Shown here: piece after piece, positions 9,017 to 16,595 of the stretch
How the letters are laid out: each line of letters opens with the position of its first letter
How positions within the stretch are numbered: the first letter of the stretch is position 1
DNA from: Acidobacteriaceae bacterium
Lineage (GTDB): Bacteria; Acidobacteriota; Terriglobia; Terriglobales; Acidobacteriaceae
Direction: 5' to 3'
Assembly (NCBI GenBank): GCA_025355505.1
Contig: JANXZM010000027.1
Span: 1 to 35,769 of the forward strand
DNA: 35,769 nucleotides
The notes under the pieces: generated by a model
What the model saw: the letters and a program-made list of their open reading frames with translations, nothing else
The model's database searches: none
Told to the model about the DNA's origin: nothing
Translations under genes and position numbers: made by a program

Positions 9017-9111
9017 AAACCCTGAACCACCAAAGGCACCAAGTATGACGAAGGCTTTTGGCCACGGGCGTTTCGTTCGCGTACCTGCGTGGCCTTTGTG
9101 GTGAACGGTTT
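9017..9111. repeat. Imperfect inverted-repeat element (ACCAC-AAAGGC type)
   Basis: Left arm at 9017-9037 contains ACCACCAAAGGC and right arm at 9092-9111 contains GCCTTTGTGGT, extended by AAACC / GGTTT at the outer ends. The 95-base element fills most of the gap upstream of the ABC ATPase gene. Related text occurs at 22032-22104, 28150-28210 and inside argS, so this is one copy of a dispersed family. Confidence 0.6.
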
Positions 9112-9135
9112 CGCAAATTGACGCACTACCTCAGC

Positions 9136-9780
9136 TTAGAAGGATTGGTTTTCGGCTGCCCTGCGGTCCTGAGGGGTGTTCACGTTGAAAAAACTCCGCT
9201 CTGAAAAGCCGGCCGCTGTCAGTTCGACCTCTTCGATCACGCGGACGGACACAGCGGAAAACGAAGCATCGATCTTGTACTTCCCTGCCCGCAGCGCCTG
9301 CTCGGCGACAGGGACAAAGGCGCGTCGATAGACGGCACAAAGCGGCTGCAGTGCCTTGCTGGAGCGCGGCACGGTGACGATGGCGTCGTTGTTTTCGGCC
9401 ACCGCGAAAAGAAATGCCAGAAGTTGGCTGGAAACGAAGGGCATGTCCACGGCGAGGATCAGGTTCAAGTCGGTAAGCGAATCCAGGAGCGCGGCGTGAA
9501 TGCCGGCGAGGGGACCGCATCCGGGAAAAATGTCGGGCACCACTGCTCTATATTTTGTGGAAGCAGATTGTGTGGAAGCAGATTGTGCAGATCCGTATTT
9601 CGCGAACTTGACAGGGTCGCCGACGATGGTCACGCGGTCGCAGACCGCGCCCAGCGCAGTGAGCGCGCGATCCAGAAGTGTTTGGCCGCCAAAATCCAAG
9701 AAGGCTTTGTCGGCGCCCATACGGGAACTCTTGCCTCCGGCCAGCAGAAACGCCATGCGCGACAGTTCGGTTCGTGCCAT
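9136..9780 (-). CDS. mobA: Molybdenum cofactor guanylyltransferase
   Basis: Attaches GMP to molybdopterin to form the bis-MGD cofactor of DMSO-reductase family enzymes. The protein (214 residues from the ATG at 9778-9780) carries the nucleotidyltransferase signature LAGGKSSRMGADKAFL near the N-terminus, then FPGCGPLAGIHAAL, the metal-binding DMPF segment and a C-terminal NVNTPQD, all typical of MobA. The start is uncertain: in-frame ATGs lie at 9813, 9792 and 9756. An odd Ser/Thr/Ala/Gln insertion of about 15 residues (SAQSASTQSAST) follows FAKYG and comes from a tandem 15-base duplication. It is divergent from the PilZ gene. A MocA-like paralogue lies at 34062. Confidence 0.9.
   Translation of the reverse strand: MARTELSRMAFLLAGGKSSRMGADKAFLDFGGQTLLDRALTALGAVCDRVTIVGDPVKFAKYGSAQSASTQSASTKYRAVVPDIFPGCGPLAGIHAALLDSLTDLNLILAVDMPFVSSQLLAFLFAVAENNDAIVTVPRSSKALQPLCAVYRRAFVPVAEQALRAGKYKIDASFSAVSVRVIEEVELTAAGFSERSFFNVNTPQDRRAAENQSF
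9556..9585. repeat. Two tandem 15-base units inside mobA
   Basis: TGTGGAAGCAGATTG occurs at 9556-9570 and again at 9571-9585, followed by a partial third copy TGCAGAT. The unit is five codons, so the mobA frame is kept and the protein gains SAST-type repeats. Confidence 0.85.
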
Positions 9781-9890
9781 ATGGGGAAGCATAAGTCCAA
9801 GACCGCGATACACGAAAGTAACCTATCCAGAACGGCCAAGCCGTCGGAAGATGGATGTGTCCGATTAGTACGGGAGCACTACTCGTCATC

Positions 9891-10424
9891 ATGCCGCAAA
9901 AACTCATGGATGTTCTCATGCTGGGACGCTGTTCGCACGAGTTTTCCTGGCCGCGCCGCTCGGCGAATGAAGAGTTTTACCAGGTCTGCATGGTGTGCGC
10001 GACCGCTTACCAGTACGATTGGAAGACCATGCGTCGCGGAAATCGGGTCGATAACCCAGTGGCGGAGACGCCCACCGTCCGACGCCGCTCCGGTCAAATA
10101 CAGCCGACCTGGATACCCCGGGCACGTCGGCTGCGGTCGAAGCTTCCGGTTCGATACCGCGGGAAGAATCTTAGTACGTGGTACGAGGGTATGATTCAGA
10201 ACATCAGCCAGTCGGGCGTGCTGTTTCACGGCCCACAGCAACTGCCGGCGAATGCGCTGGTGGAACTGATCTTCGAGATGCCCGAGGAAATCTCCGGCCA
10301 AAAGAATAGCAATGTCCTTTGCCAGGGGAGGATGATTCGCACCAAGGATGCGGTTGACAATATCGAAGATGCTTTTGGATTGGTGGCCTCCATCCTGGAC
10401 TACAAGTTTCTCCACCAGGACTGA
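9891..10424 (+). CDS. PilZ domain protein with N-terminal zinc-ribbon-like segment
   Basis: Probable c-di-GMP receptor. The 177-residue protein starts at the ATG at 9891 (an upstream ATG at 9855 is possible). Cys14, His16, Cys33 and Cys36 (GRCSHEFSWPRR, then YQVCMVCATAYQYDW) look like a small zinc-binding module, a layout I associate with acidobacterial PilZ proteins. The PilZ domain spans about 78-175, with a basic RARRLR segment followed by NISQSGVLF, corresponding to the RxxxR and (D/N)xSxxG c-di-GMP-binding motifs. The gene is divergent from mobA. No membrane segment or signal peptide is seen. What the zinc module binds is unknown. Confidence 0.85.
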   Translation: MPQKLMDVLMLGRCSHEFSWPRRSANEEFYQVCMVCATAYQYDWKTMRRGNRVDNPVAETPTVRRRSGQIQPTWIPRARRLRSKLPVRYRGKNLSTWYEGMIQNISQSGVLFHGPQQLPANALVELIFEMPEEISGQKNSNVLCQGRMIRTKDAVDNIEDAFGLVASILDYKFLHQD

Positions 10425-10614
10425 GCTGCGAATTGCCTTAAGAACCAGCAAGCTACGCATAACTCTTGCTGTTTCTTTTGAATTCTGTTTCGCTTAGGCA
10501 AGACGATCCCCGGGGTACCTCCCGCGTCAGCTTCTGGTTCCAATTCTCCAGTCCCCAAATCGCCCGCCTGCATCTAAACTAAGCATAATTATCTTTGGTT
10601 GCTTGGGAGCGTTT
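10425..10614. other. Intergenic region upstream of BON lipoprotein gene
   Basis: 190 bases without a gene. A CATAAT-like -10 candidate lies near 10584 but has no matching -35. GGGAG at 10605-10609 is a good ribosome binding site for the ATG at 10615. Nothing else recognised. Confidence 0.35.
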
Positions 10615-11703
10615 ATGAAGTTCACGGCAGGTAAATATTCTTCAGCGATTCTGTTGGCGGGCATCCTGGCCATCGGTTTGGCATGCACCAAAGCGCCGGA
10701 TGACCGCCAGGTGACCGGCCAGATTCAATCCAAGCTCAATGAGGATTCCGGGCTGCGCGGCAAGCCGATCACGGTGCAGGCCTCCGACGGCGTGGTGACG
10801 CTGTCTGGGACAGTCGAGAATGAAACGCAGCGTGAGGCAGCGGCCCGCTATGCGTCGGCGACCCCAGGGATCAAGCAAGTGGTGAACAATCTGGAGACTA
10901 CGTCGGCGCCAGCAACGCGCGCCACCGGCCGGATAGCGCAGGCGCCACCGCCGGCAGCGGTAAAGTCATCGGAGAAACCCCGTCCGAGCACGCCGCGTCA
11001 TCCGAGGAAGCCTGATTCCGAAGAGATGGCGGCAGCGGCCGCTCCGCCGCCCGCAGTAGCAGACAACACCAAGGCGGACGAGAATCGTGCGGCGGCGGCA
11101 GGAGTGCCGGCCCCGCCAGCACCTCCAACGCCGCCGCCTGCGAAAAAAGTCACAGTGCCATCGGGAACGTCCATGGCAATTCGGCTGCTCGATGCTATTG
11201 ATTCCGAAAAGGCGCAGCCTGGAGAAACTTTCCGGGCAACCCTCGACGCGCCTCTGCCGTCGGATGGGGACTCAGCGGTACCATCGGGATACGACGTGAA
11301 GGGCCACGTTGTGGACGTGAAGAGTGCGGGAAAATTTGCGGGACAATCGCTGCTGGTTCTGCAACTGGATTCGATCTCGGTTAGCGGCAAGCTGTATGGC
11401 ATCGAGGCGGACCCATACCGGCGCCAGGGCAGCAATCGCTCGACGAATACGGCGAAGAAGGTGGGTGCCGGTGCGGTGATCGGGGCCATCATAGGAGGCA
11501 TCGCCGGGGGTGGGAAGGGCGCGGGCATCGGGGCGGCGGCAGGTGGCGGCCTCGGCGGCGGCGTGCAGGCGGCAACCAAGGGTCAGCAGATTCACCTGCC
11601 GTCGGAGACCGTGCTGAACTTCACCTTGCGATCGCCGTTGACGGTGACGTTGGCAGACCAAGGCCCCGACTCCAATCGCCGAAAGTTGGACGCTCCCCAG
11701 TAA
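10615..11703 (+). CDS. BON-domain lipoprotein with glycine-zipper segment
   Basis: Probable envelope lipoprotein. The 362-residue protein starts at the ATG at 10615 and has a signal peptide ending at Cys24 (IGLAC), then a BON domain at about 28-90 (typical DGVVTLSGTVEN segment and GIKQVVNNL end). A Pro/Ala-rich low-complexity linker of about 85 residues follows. The C-terminal half opens with VPSGTSMAIRLLDAIDS, seen in acidobacterial envelope proteins, and has a Gly/Ala-rich stretch at about 280-315 (GAVIGAIIGGIAGG) that resembles glycine zippers thought to insert in or pack against membranes. BON domains bind membranes or phospholipid. It is monocistronic here. Exact role unknown. Confidence 0.8.
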   Translation: MKFTAGKYSSAILLAGILAIGLACTKAPDDRQVTGQIQSKLNEDSGLRGKPITVQASDGVVTLSGTVENETQREAAARYASATPGIKQVVNNLETTSAPATRATGRIAQAPPPAAVKSSEKPRPSTPRHPRKPDSEEMAAAAAPPPAVADNTKADENRAAAAGVPAPPAPPTPPPAKKVTVPSGTSMAIRLLDAIDSEKAQPGETFRATLDAPLPSDGDSAVPSGYDVKGHVVDVKSAGKFAGQSLLVLQLDSISVSGKLYGIEADPYRRQGSNRSTNTAKKVGAGAVIGAIIGGIAGGGKGAGIGAAAGGGLGGGVQAATKGQQIHLPSETVLNFTLRSPLTVTLADQGPDSNRRKLDAPQ

Positions 11704-11712
11704 CGAAGAGAG

Positions 11713-11754
11713 CTTGCCGCGTCTTTCGCAGCGTTTAAACGGAGACGGGGCAAG
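11713..11754. repeat. Inverted repeat after BON lipoprotein gene
   Basis: CTTGCCGCGTCT at 11713-11724 pairs with AGACGGGGCAAG at 11743-11754 with one mismatch. The following CTCGTCTCTAC resembles the arm of a palindrome found inside argS (20201-20228). It may serve as a weak terminator but has no T run. Confidence 0.55.
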
Positions 11755-11907
11755 GCTCGTCTCTACGGGTTGCGACGATGTTGCGCGCTGCGGTTGCCGC
11801 GCGCCTCTGCTACTGCTAGAGTTTTCTTAGGACATCGAAAGCAGTCTTGCTGGTTCTGGTCTAACACCGCTAAGTCCACTAGGTGGAGCCGGCAGCCTCT
11901 TAAACAA

Positions 11908-13359
11908 ATGTCTGGAATTGGGGCCAATCTGAAGAGTTGGGTCGCGCGGAATCGGTATTCGGCGCTGGTGCAATACGGAGGAGCCGCGCTCGCCATTTGG
12001 GTGGCGCTCAGTTTCTGGACTCTTTCTCCCATTCTGCAGCGGCATCTCTTTGCGCTTTTGCTGGCCACGGTGCTTTTCACCGCTCGTTTCCTCGGCTTTG
12101 GTCCCGCGATTTTCAGCTCGCTGGTTTCGACCGCTTGCCTGGATTTTTTCGTAGTTCCGCCCCACTTCAGCTTCGGTATCCGCTCGGGCGCCGAACTGGA
12201 GCGGCTGGCGGTTTTCCTGGCCATCTCCATTTTTGCCGGGAGCATGGCCCGGCAAAAAACGTTGGCGGAATCGCGCGCAGATCGCACCACCCGCGAGATG
12301 GCTGCCATCGTGGAATACTCCTCTGACGCAATTTACAGCACCCGTCCCGACGGCACGATCACCAGTTGGAATCGCGCTGCTGAAAATCTCTATGGCTACA
12401 CTGCGGAGGAGGCAGTCGGGGTGACGGTAGCGCTGCTAGCGCCGCTGGACCGCCGCGACGAAGTGGAACGCAACCGCGAAATACTCAATAGCGGCGGGCA
12501 CGTAGCTTCCTATCGGACCGAGCGCATGCGCAAGGACGGCACACGCTGGCCGGTACTGCTGTCGGTATCGTCGCTGCGCAACGCCCGCGGCCAGATCGTG
12601 GGAGCGTCGGCCATCGTACGCGATATTTCTGCTGAGAAACAATCCGAAGAAGCCATTCGCCGCAGCGAAAAGCTCGCCACCGCGGGACGGCTCGCCGCTT
12701 CGATTGCGCACGAGATCAACAATCCGCTCGAGGCCGTCGTCAACCTGCTCTACCTGGCCCGCCATGACTCCAACCACGCCGGGGAATATCTGACCCTGGC
12801 AGAACAAGAGATCGGTCGCGTGGCGCAGTTGACACAACAGACTTTGGGACTTGTCCGCGATGGCAGTTCTCCGGCTTCGATGGATCCTGCCGCCATCATG
12901 GACGAGATTCTGCAGTTGTATTCCCGCAAACTGGAAAGCCGGCATACCCACGTGACGCGACGCTACCGCAGCGACTGCCACATCAGTGGCTACTCCGGCG
13001 AGTTGCGGCAGTTACTGGCCAATCTTCTGGTGAATGCGGTGGATGCGATGGCGGACGGAGGTTCTCTGCAAGTCCGCGTGGCGACGGGCCGCGACTGGTC
13101 CAGCGGCATGGCGGGAGTCCGCATCACGGTGGCCGACAACGGCAGCGGGATTCCCCGCAAGAACCTCCGCCAAATCTTCGAACCTTTCTACACCACGAAA
13201 AAGGACACCGGGACCGGGCTGGGATTGTGGGTCTCGCACGGCATTGTGCAGAAACACGGAGGATCGATTCGGGTGCGGAGCCGGGCCGATGGCCGAGCGA
13301 CCGGAACGGTGTTTTCGATTTTTTTGCCCCAGGGGCACGAAATCAGCCGGGTGGCGTAA
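11908..13359 (+). CDS. PAS-domain sensor histidine kinase with DUF4118-like membrane region
   Basis: Two-component sensor kinase of 483 residues from the ATG at 11908; a 46-codon upstream extension lacks family character. The N-terminal 120 residues form a compact set of membrane helices like the DUF4118 region of KdpD-type kinases. A PAS domain covers about 130-250 (SSDAIYSTRPDGTITSWNRAAE, then GASAIVRDISAEK). The phospho-acceptor His is in SIAHEINNPL, and the ATPase domain has the N box (NLLVNAVDA), G1 (VADNGSGIP), F box (FEPFYTTK) and G2 (GTGLGLW). All catalytic motifs look intact. No response regulator gene is adjacent, so its partner is elsewhere. The signal is unknown. Confidence 0.9.
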   Translation: MSGIGANLKSWVARNRYSALVQYGGAALAIWVALSFWTLSPILQRHLFALLLATVLFTARFLGFGPAIFSSLVSTACLDFFVVPPHFSFGIRSGAELERLAVFLAISIFAGSMARQKTLAESRADRTTREMAAIVEYSSDAIYSTRPDGTITSWNRAAENLYGYTAEEAVGVTVALLAPLDRRDEVERNREILNSGGHVASYRTERMRKDGTRWPVLLSVSSLRNARGQIVGASAIVRDISAEKQSEEAIRRSEKLATAGRLAASIAHEINNPLEAVVNLLYLARHDSNHAGEYLTLAEQEIGRVAQLTQQTLGLVRDGSSPASMDPAAIMDEILQLYSRKLESRHTHVTRRYRSDCHISGYSGELRQLLANLLVNAVDAMADGGSLQVRVATGRDWSSGMAGVRITVADNGSGIPRKNLRQIFEPFYTTKKDTGTGLGLWVSHGIVQKHGGSIRVRSRADGRATGTVFSIFLPQGHEISRVA

Positions 13360-13444
13360 GAGCTTTCCCCTCATTACTTACAATAACTTGCCGACGACGG
13401 AGGTACAGTGACCTTCGTACTTAGAAAGCCCCGCCCCAGCCGCT

Positions 13445-13450
13445 TATAAT
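13445..13450 (+). promoter_or_regulatory. Possible -10 element for the prepilin peptidase gene
   Basis: A perfect TATAAT at 13445-13450 lies 35 bases before the GTG start at 13486. The spaced -35 position (TTAGAA at 13421-13426, 18 bases away) matches the consensus poorly, so this is tentative. Confidence 0.3.
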
Positions 13451-13485
13451 CATACAAATCCAAGCACACTGAGCACTTAGCCGAC

Positions 13486-14418
13486 GTGGAACCTTTTCTT
13501 GCAGTTGCGATCTTCGCCTTTGGGCTGTGCTTTGGCAGCTTCCTGAACGTGTGTATCTACAGGTTGCCGCGTGGCAAGTCGGTGGTGACGCCGCGCTCCG
13601 CCTGTCCGCACTGCGGAGACCCGATCCCGCTCTACCACAACCTGCCCGTACTGAGCTGGCTGATTCTTCGGGGAAAGTGCCGCGGGTGCAAGCAGCCCAT
13701 ATCGCCACGCTACCTTGTGATCGAACTACTCACGGGCTTGCTCTTTCTCGGCTGCTACGTCCATTTTGGTTTGACGCTGGCGATGTTGAAGTGCATCGTG
13801 CTCGGCTACCTGCTGCTGGGGTTGGTCTTCACCGATGCGGAAACCAAGCTTCTTCCCGACGCGATGACTCTGCCCGGGCTGGTTCTGGGAATCGGGTTCA
13901 GCCTCCTGGTTCCGGTGAATGACCTGGCTTCCCGAATCATGCCAGGTCTGGTATCGCCCGCGATGGGAAGCGGGATTACGTGGCGCTTGTGGTCCCTGTC
14001 AGACTCGCTGCTGGGAGCGGCGGTGGGCGCCTCGTTTCTATACGGCGCAGCCGCGATTTACCTGAGAGCCCGCGGCGTGGAAGGGATGGGATTTGGCGAC
14101 GTCAAGCTGATGGCGTTGATCGGCGCATTCCTCGGAACCAAGCTCACGGTCTTAACCATTTTTTCCTCATCGCTGGCGGGTTCGCTGTTTGGGCTCAGTA
14201 CAGTTCTCGCGGTTTGGATCAAGCGCACTCGCCGGTTTGAGGCGCGCGGCACTGCTTCGGGCATTTCCTCGCGCGAAGCCCGCCGTCGCGCATGGCAATC
14301 GGCGCGGCTGGCGCTCCGCTATTACGAAATGCCGTTTGGCGTATTTCTCGGCGGCATGGGGCTTTTGTCGTTCCTGTTTGGCAACCGCCTCCTGCATTGG
14401 TATTGGAGCGCGCTGTGA
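13486..14418 (+). CDS. pilD: Prepilin peptidase (type IV leader peptidase)
   Basis: Membrane aspartic protease that cleaves and usually N-methylates type IV prepilins and pseudopilins. The 310-residue protein starts at a GTG at 13486 (a short hydrophobic N-terminus with GSFLNVCIYRLP follows). It has the cytoplasmic loop with two CxxC pairs (CPHC and CRGC, about 40-69), indicating a zinc-binding methylase-type domain, and both catalytic Asp motifs: TDAETKLLPD near 116 and GFGDVK near 205. Several membrane helices follow. A 90-residue C-terminal region beyond the last motif is longer than in E. coli-type enzymes. Its stop overlaps the start of the next gene, implying translational coupling. Confidence 0.93.
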   Translation: MEPFLAVAIFAFGLCFGSFLNVCIYRLPRGKSVVTPRSACPHCGDPIPLYHNLPVLSWLILRGKCRGCKQPISPRYLVIELLTGLLFLGCYVHFGLTLAMLKCIVLGYLLLGLVFTDAETKLLPDAMTLPGLVLGIGFSLLVPVNDLASRIMPGLVSPAMGSGITWRLWSLSDSLLGAAVGASFLYGAAAIYLRARGVEGMGFGDVKLMALIGAFLGTKLTVLTIFSSSLAGSLFGLSTVLAVWIKRTRRFEARGTASGISSREARRRAWQSARLALRYYEMPFGVFLGGMGLLSFLFGNRLLHWYWSAL

Positions 14419-15287
14419 AGCTGATGATGAATCCGATGGTGCTGCGCATGGGCCTACTCATGTTCGCTGCCATCGCGGCTTTCGGGTTGGGCGTATTCGT
14501 GATTCGGCGCCTGCGGAAGAATCTCGTACCGGAACCCGAATCGCTGAATTACGCTCCGTTGGCGGAGGAGGGATTGCCGGTGCACGCCTATCACGCCGTG
14601 ATTCAACAACTGAAGCAGCAAAAACATGAGCTCACCACCCAGCAACTTTCGGACCGCAGAAAAGCCAAGGCTTCGGACACGCTGAGCGCGACCATACTTT
14701 CCAACCTTTCCTGCGGTGTTCTGTTCCTGGGTACCAACGGACTGACGCGGCAATCGAACTCGGCGGCGCGCAAGTTGCTGGACTTCGCCTCGCCGGTCGG
14801 ACTTCATGCCTCCGATCTTTTCCGCGCGGCAACTTTGCGCCCGGAAAACAACGATTCGGCTTTGGGTTCGCAATCGAGCGTCGAGCAAGCTCTGGCTCCC
14901 GCGCTGGCGGGGAAATCAGTGGTCCGAGGGCTGGTGCTGAACTACTTCCGGCGGGACGGAGAAAGCAATGTACTTGAGGTGACCGCCTCTCCGGTTCTGG
15001 CCGAGGATGCGAGTCTCATGGGCACGACGCTTGTGCTCACCGACAAAACCGACATCGAGCGCATCCGGCACGATCAAAAAGTGCATCGGGAACTTTCCTC
15101 GGAACTCGCGCACGGACTACGCGACTCTCTGACTACGATTGCGGGATATGCGCAGCAACTGGCGTGCAGCCAAGACCCGGAGCTGGCACATCAGCTGGCC
15201 GACGCCATCGCCCGCGAAACGACGCAGGTGGACCGGACCATCGGCAGTTTTCTGGGAGGCGCCCGGGCTGCCACCACAAGTTCTTGA
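14415..15287 (+). CDS. Membrane-anchored PAS protein ending in a histidine phospho-acceptor region, no ATPase domain
   Basis: A 290-residue protein whose GTG start (14415) overlaps the prepilin peptidase stop by three bases. It has one N-terminal membrane helix (about 8-30), a coiled segment (about 55-80), a PAS-like domain (about 90-220; ILSNLSCGVLFLG, then VLTDKTDIERI) and a kinase-type DHp region with SSELAHGLRDSLTTIAGYAQ, where the His fits the H box of histidine kinases. The protein ends about 50 residues after this His, so the catalytic ATP-binding domain is missing. Either it is phosphorylated in trans, acts as a dimerising scaffold, or is a truncated kinase. Overlap with the peptidase gene suggests a role in pilus or secretion control. 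Confidence 0.75.
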   Translation: MKLMMNPMVLRMGLLMFAAIAAFGLGVFVIRRLRKNLVPEPESLNYAPLAEEGLPVHAYHAVIQQLKQQKHELTTQQLSDRRKAKASDTLSATILSNLSCGVLFLGTNGLTRQSNSAARKLLDFASPVGLHASDLFRAATLRPENNDSALGSQSSVEQALAPALAGKSVVRGLVLNYFRRDGESNVLEVTASPVLAEDASLMGTTLVLTDKTDIERIRHDQKVHRELSSELAHGLRDSLTTIAGYAQQLACSQDPELAHQLADAIARETTQVDRTIGSFLGGARAATTSS

Positions 15288-15300
15288 TATGGGCGATTGC

Positions 15301-15323
15301 AGGCCGCGATTAAATCGCGGCCT
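15301..15323. repeat. Perfect hairpin, 10-base arms
   Basis: AGGCCGCGAT at 15301-15310 and ATCGCGGCCT at 15314-15323 with a TAA loop. It sits between two plus-strand genes and has no T run, so it is better read as a REP-like palindrome than a terminator. Confidence 0.7.
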
Positions 15324-15340
15324 TGCGAAAGGATGATCAC

Positions 15341-15940
15341 ATGAAAAACATGAAACACATCGCAGTTGGTACTCTGCTTCTTTTGGGGATCGGCAGCGCA
15401 GCCGCTCAGTCACTTGGGGATTACGCGCGGACGGCTCGCAAGCACAAAGTCGAGCCGCTTACGACCAGCCGCCACTACGACAACGACAATCTCCCTACCG
15501 GCGAAAATCTGAGCGTAGTCGGACCGCCACCGACGAGCGATGCCGGCGCTGGGCAAGCGCCTGGGAATGCGAACTCCGCGCCGGCCGCGAAAGCGTCCGC
15601 CGTCGATCCCGCTAAGGTCGCTGCCGAAAAGCAGAAGACAGCGGACGAATGGAAGCAGAAGCTCGACAAGCAGAAAGCGAAGATCGATTCTCTGAACCAC
15701 GAGCTCGACCTCGATCAGCGCGAATACCGCCTGCGCGCGGCCGCGATGTATGGCGATGCGGGCAGTAAGCTGCGAAACGCGGCCCAGTGGGATAAGCAAG
15801 ACACCCAGTACAAAAGCGACGTGGACGAAAAGCAGAAATCGCTCGATGCCGCCCGGCAGGAACTCGACGAGATGCAGGAGCAGGCGCGCAAGGCAGGCAT
15901 TGTAGAAAAGGACAAGGACAGGGACGACGCCAAGAAGTAA
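15341..15940 (+). CDS. Exported coiled-coil protein
   Basis: A 199-residue protein with a Sec signal peptide (MKNMKHIAVGTLLLLGIGSAA, cleavage near AAA-QS). The start at 15341 is supported by AAAGGA at 15328-15333. After a Pro/Ala/Gly-rich stretch, residues from about 85 to the end are charged and helical with heptad-like spacing (KQKTADEWKQKLDKQKAKID, then DEKQKSLDAARQELDEMQ), so a periplasmic coiled coil is inferred. I do not recognise the family. It ends in a very charged KDKDRDDAKK tail. A hairpin terminator-like structure follows. Confidence 0.75.
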   Translation: MKNMKHIAVGTLLLLGIGSAAAQSLGDYARTARKHKVEPLTTSRHYDNDNLPTGENLSVVGPPPTSDAGAGQAPGNANSAPAAKASAVDPAKVAAEKQKTADEWKQKLDKQKAKIDSLNHELDLDQREYRLRAAAMYGDAGSKLRNAAQWDKQDTQYKSDVDEKQKSLDAARQELDEMQEQARKAGIVEKDKDRDDAKK

Positions 15941-15948
15941 CACTTGTT

Positions 15949-15983
15949 GGTGGAGTGCCGGGCGAGACGCGCGTCGCTCCACC
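15949..15983. terminator. Hairpin between convergent genes
   Basis: GGTGGAG at 15949-15955 pairs with CTCCACC at 15977-15983 around a GC-rich middle containing GGGCGAGACGCGCGTC. It lies between the ends of two convergent genes and could act in both directions, but there is no T run. It resembles the element in metG at 25114-25136, so it may be a repeat rather than a dedicated terminator. Confidence 0.45.
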
Positions 15984-15990
15984 GTTTAAC

Positions 15991-16497
15991 TCATCGGGAT
16001 TTCCCCATCCGCTCCCGAATCTGCCGCGCGTGATGCCGCCCGTGGACCCAGTGGAACCTGCGCCACTCGCCGGCCGTCAAAGGTCCAAGGAACGGGTGGT
16101 CCATGATTTTCGTGCGGGCCCCAAACCTGCGCTCGCAATCGTCCAGGCCGGAACCCATCTTTTGAAGCTCAGGCGCGATGGCTTGTTGAACCTCTTGCGG
16201 CAACATTCCGCGCGGAGCAACACCTTCCGGGGCCTTGCGGCCTCCTGGGAGATACCCGAGATTTACCACCAGCAGAGTGGCGAAGCGTTGCTGCAGCGTA
16301 GTGCGCGTAGCCAGCGGAGCACCCTTGTCCAGGCATTTTGCCAATCCGCGGTTGGTGTTTTTGTAGGTAAGAAAAAGGTGTTCCAGTATCTGGGAAGCAT
16401 TCCACTTTCCAGCAGGAGCCTGAGCCAGGGCGCTCGGGCTGGCACCGCCTGTTGCATCTTCGAGTTCCTGCCGCAAACGTTCGAGATAGGAATTCAT
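15991..16497 (-). CDS. DinB-like (DUF1569-type) protein
   Basis: A 168-residue protein resembling the DinB/DUF1569 four-helix metal-binding fold. Visible family features are the N-terminal helix followed by WNASQILEHLFLTYKN (first His) and a C-terminal GEWRRFHWVHGRHHARQI carrying further metal-ligand histidines. Members are often tied to bacillithiol or glutathione-like thiol transfer, or have no known role; the substrate cannot be told from sequence. The ATG at 16497 fits the family length. It is divergent from the lipoprotein gene at 16596. Confidence 0.75.
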   Translation of the reverse strand: MNSYLERLRQELEDATGGASPSALAQAPAGKWNASQILEHLFLTYKNTNRGLAKCLDKGAPLATRTTLQQRFATLLVVNLGYLPGGRKAPEGVAPRGMLPQEVQQAIAPELQKMGSGLDDCERRFGARTKIMDHPFLGPLTAGEWRRFHWVHGRHHARQIRERMGKSR

Positions 16498-16595
16498 GGC
16501 GCCGGTTCAGTACAATGATTTGCGAAACCACATTCGCGCATCGAAAGCCAAACTGCTACAGCAAGCCTGATCGGGAAATCATCGATGAAAAAGCT

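Noticed and set aside
9424-10194. 256-codon plus-strand frame spanning mobA and the PilZ gene
   Set aside because: It overlaps two well-supported genes in other frames and has no family character.
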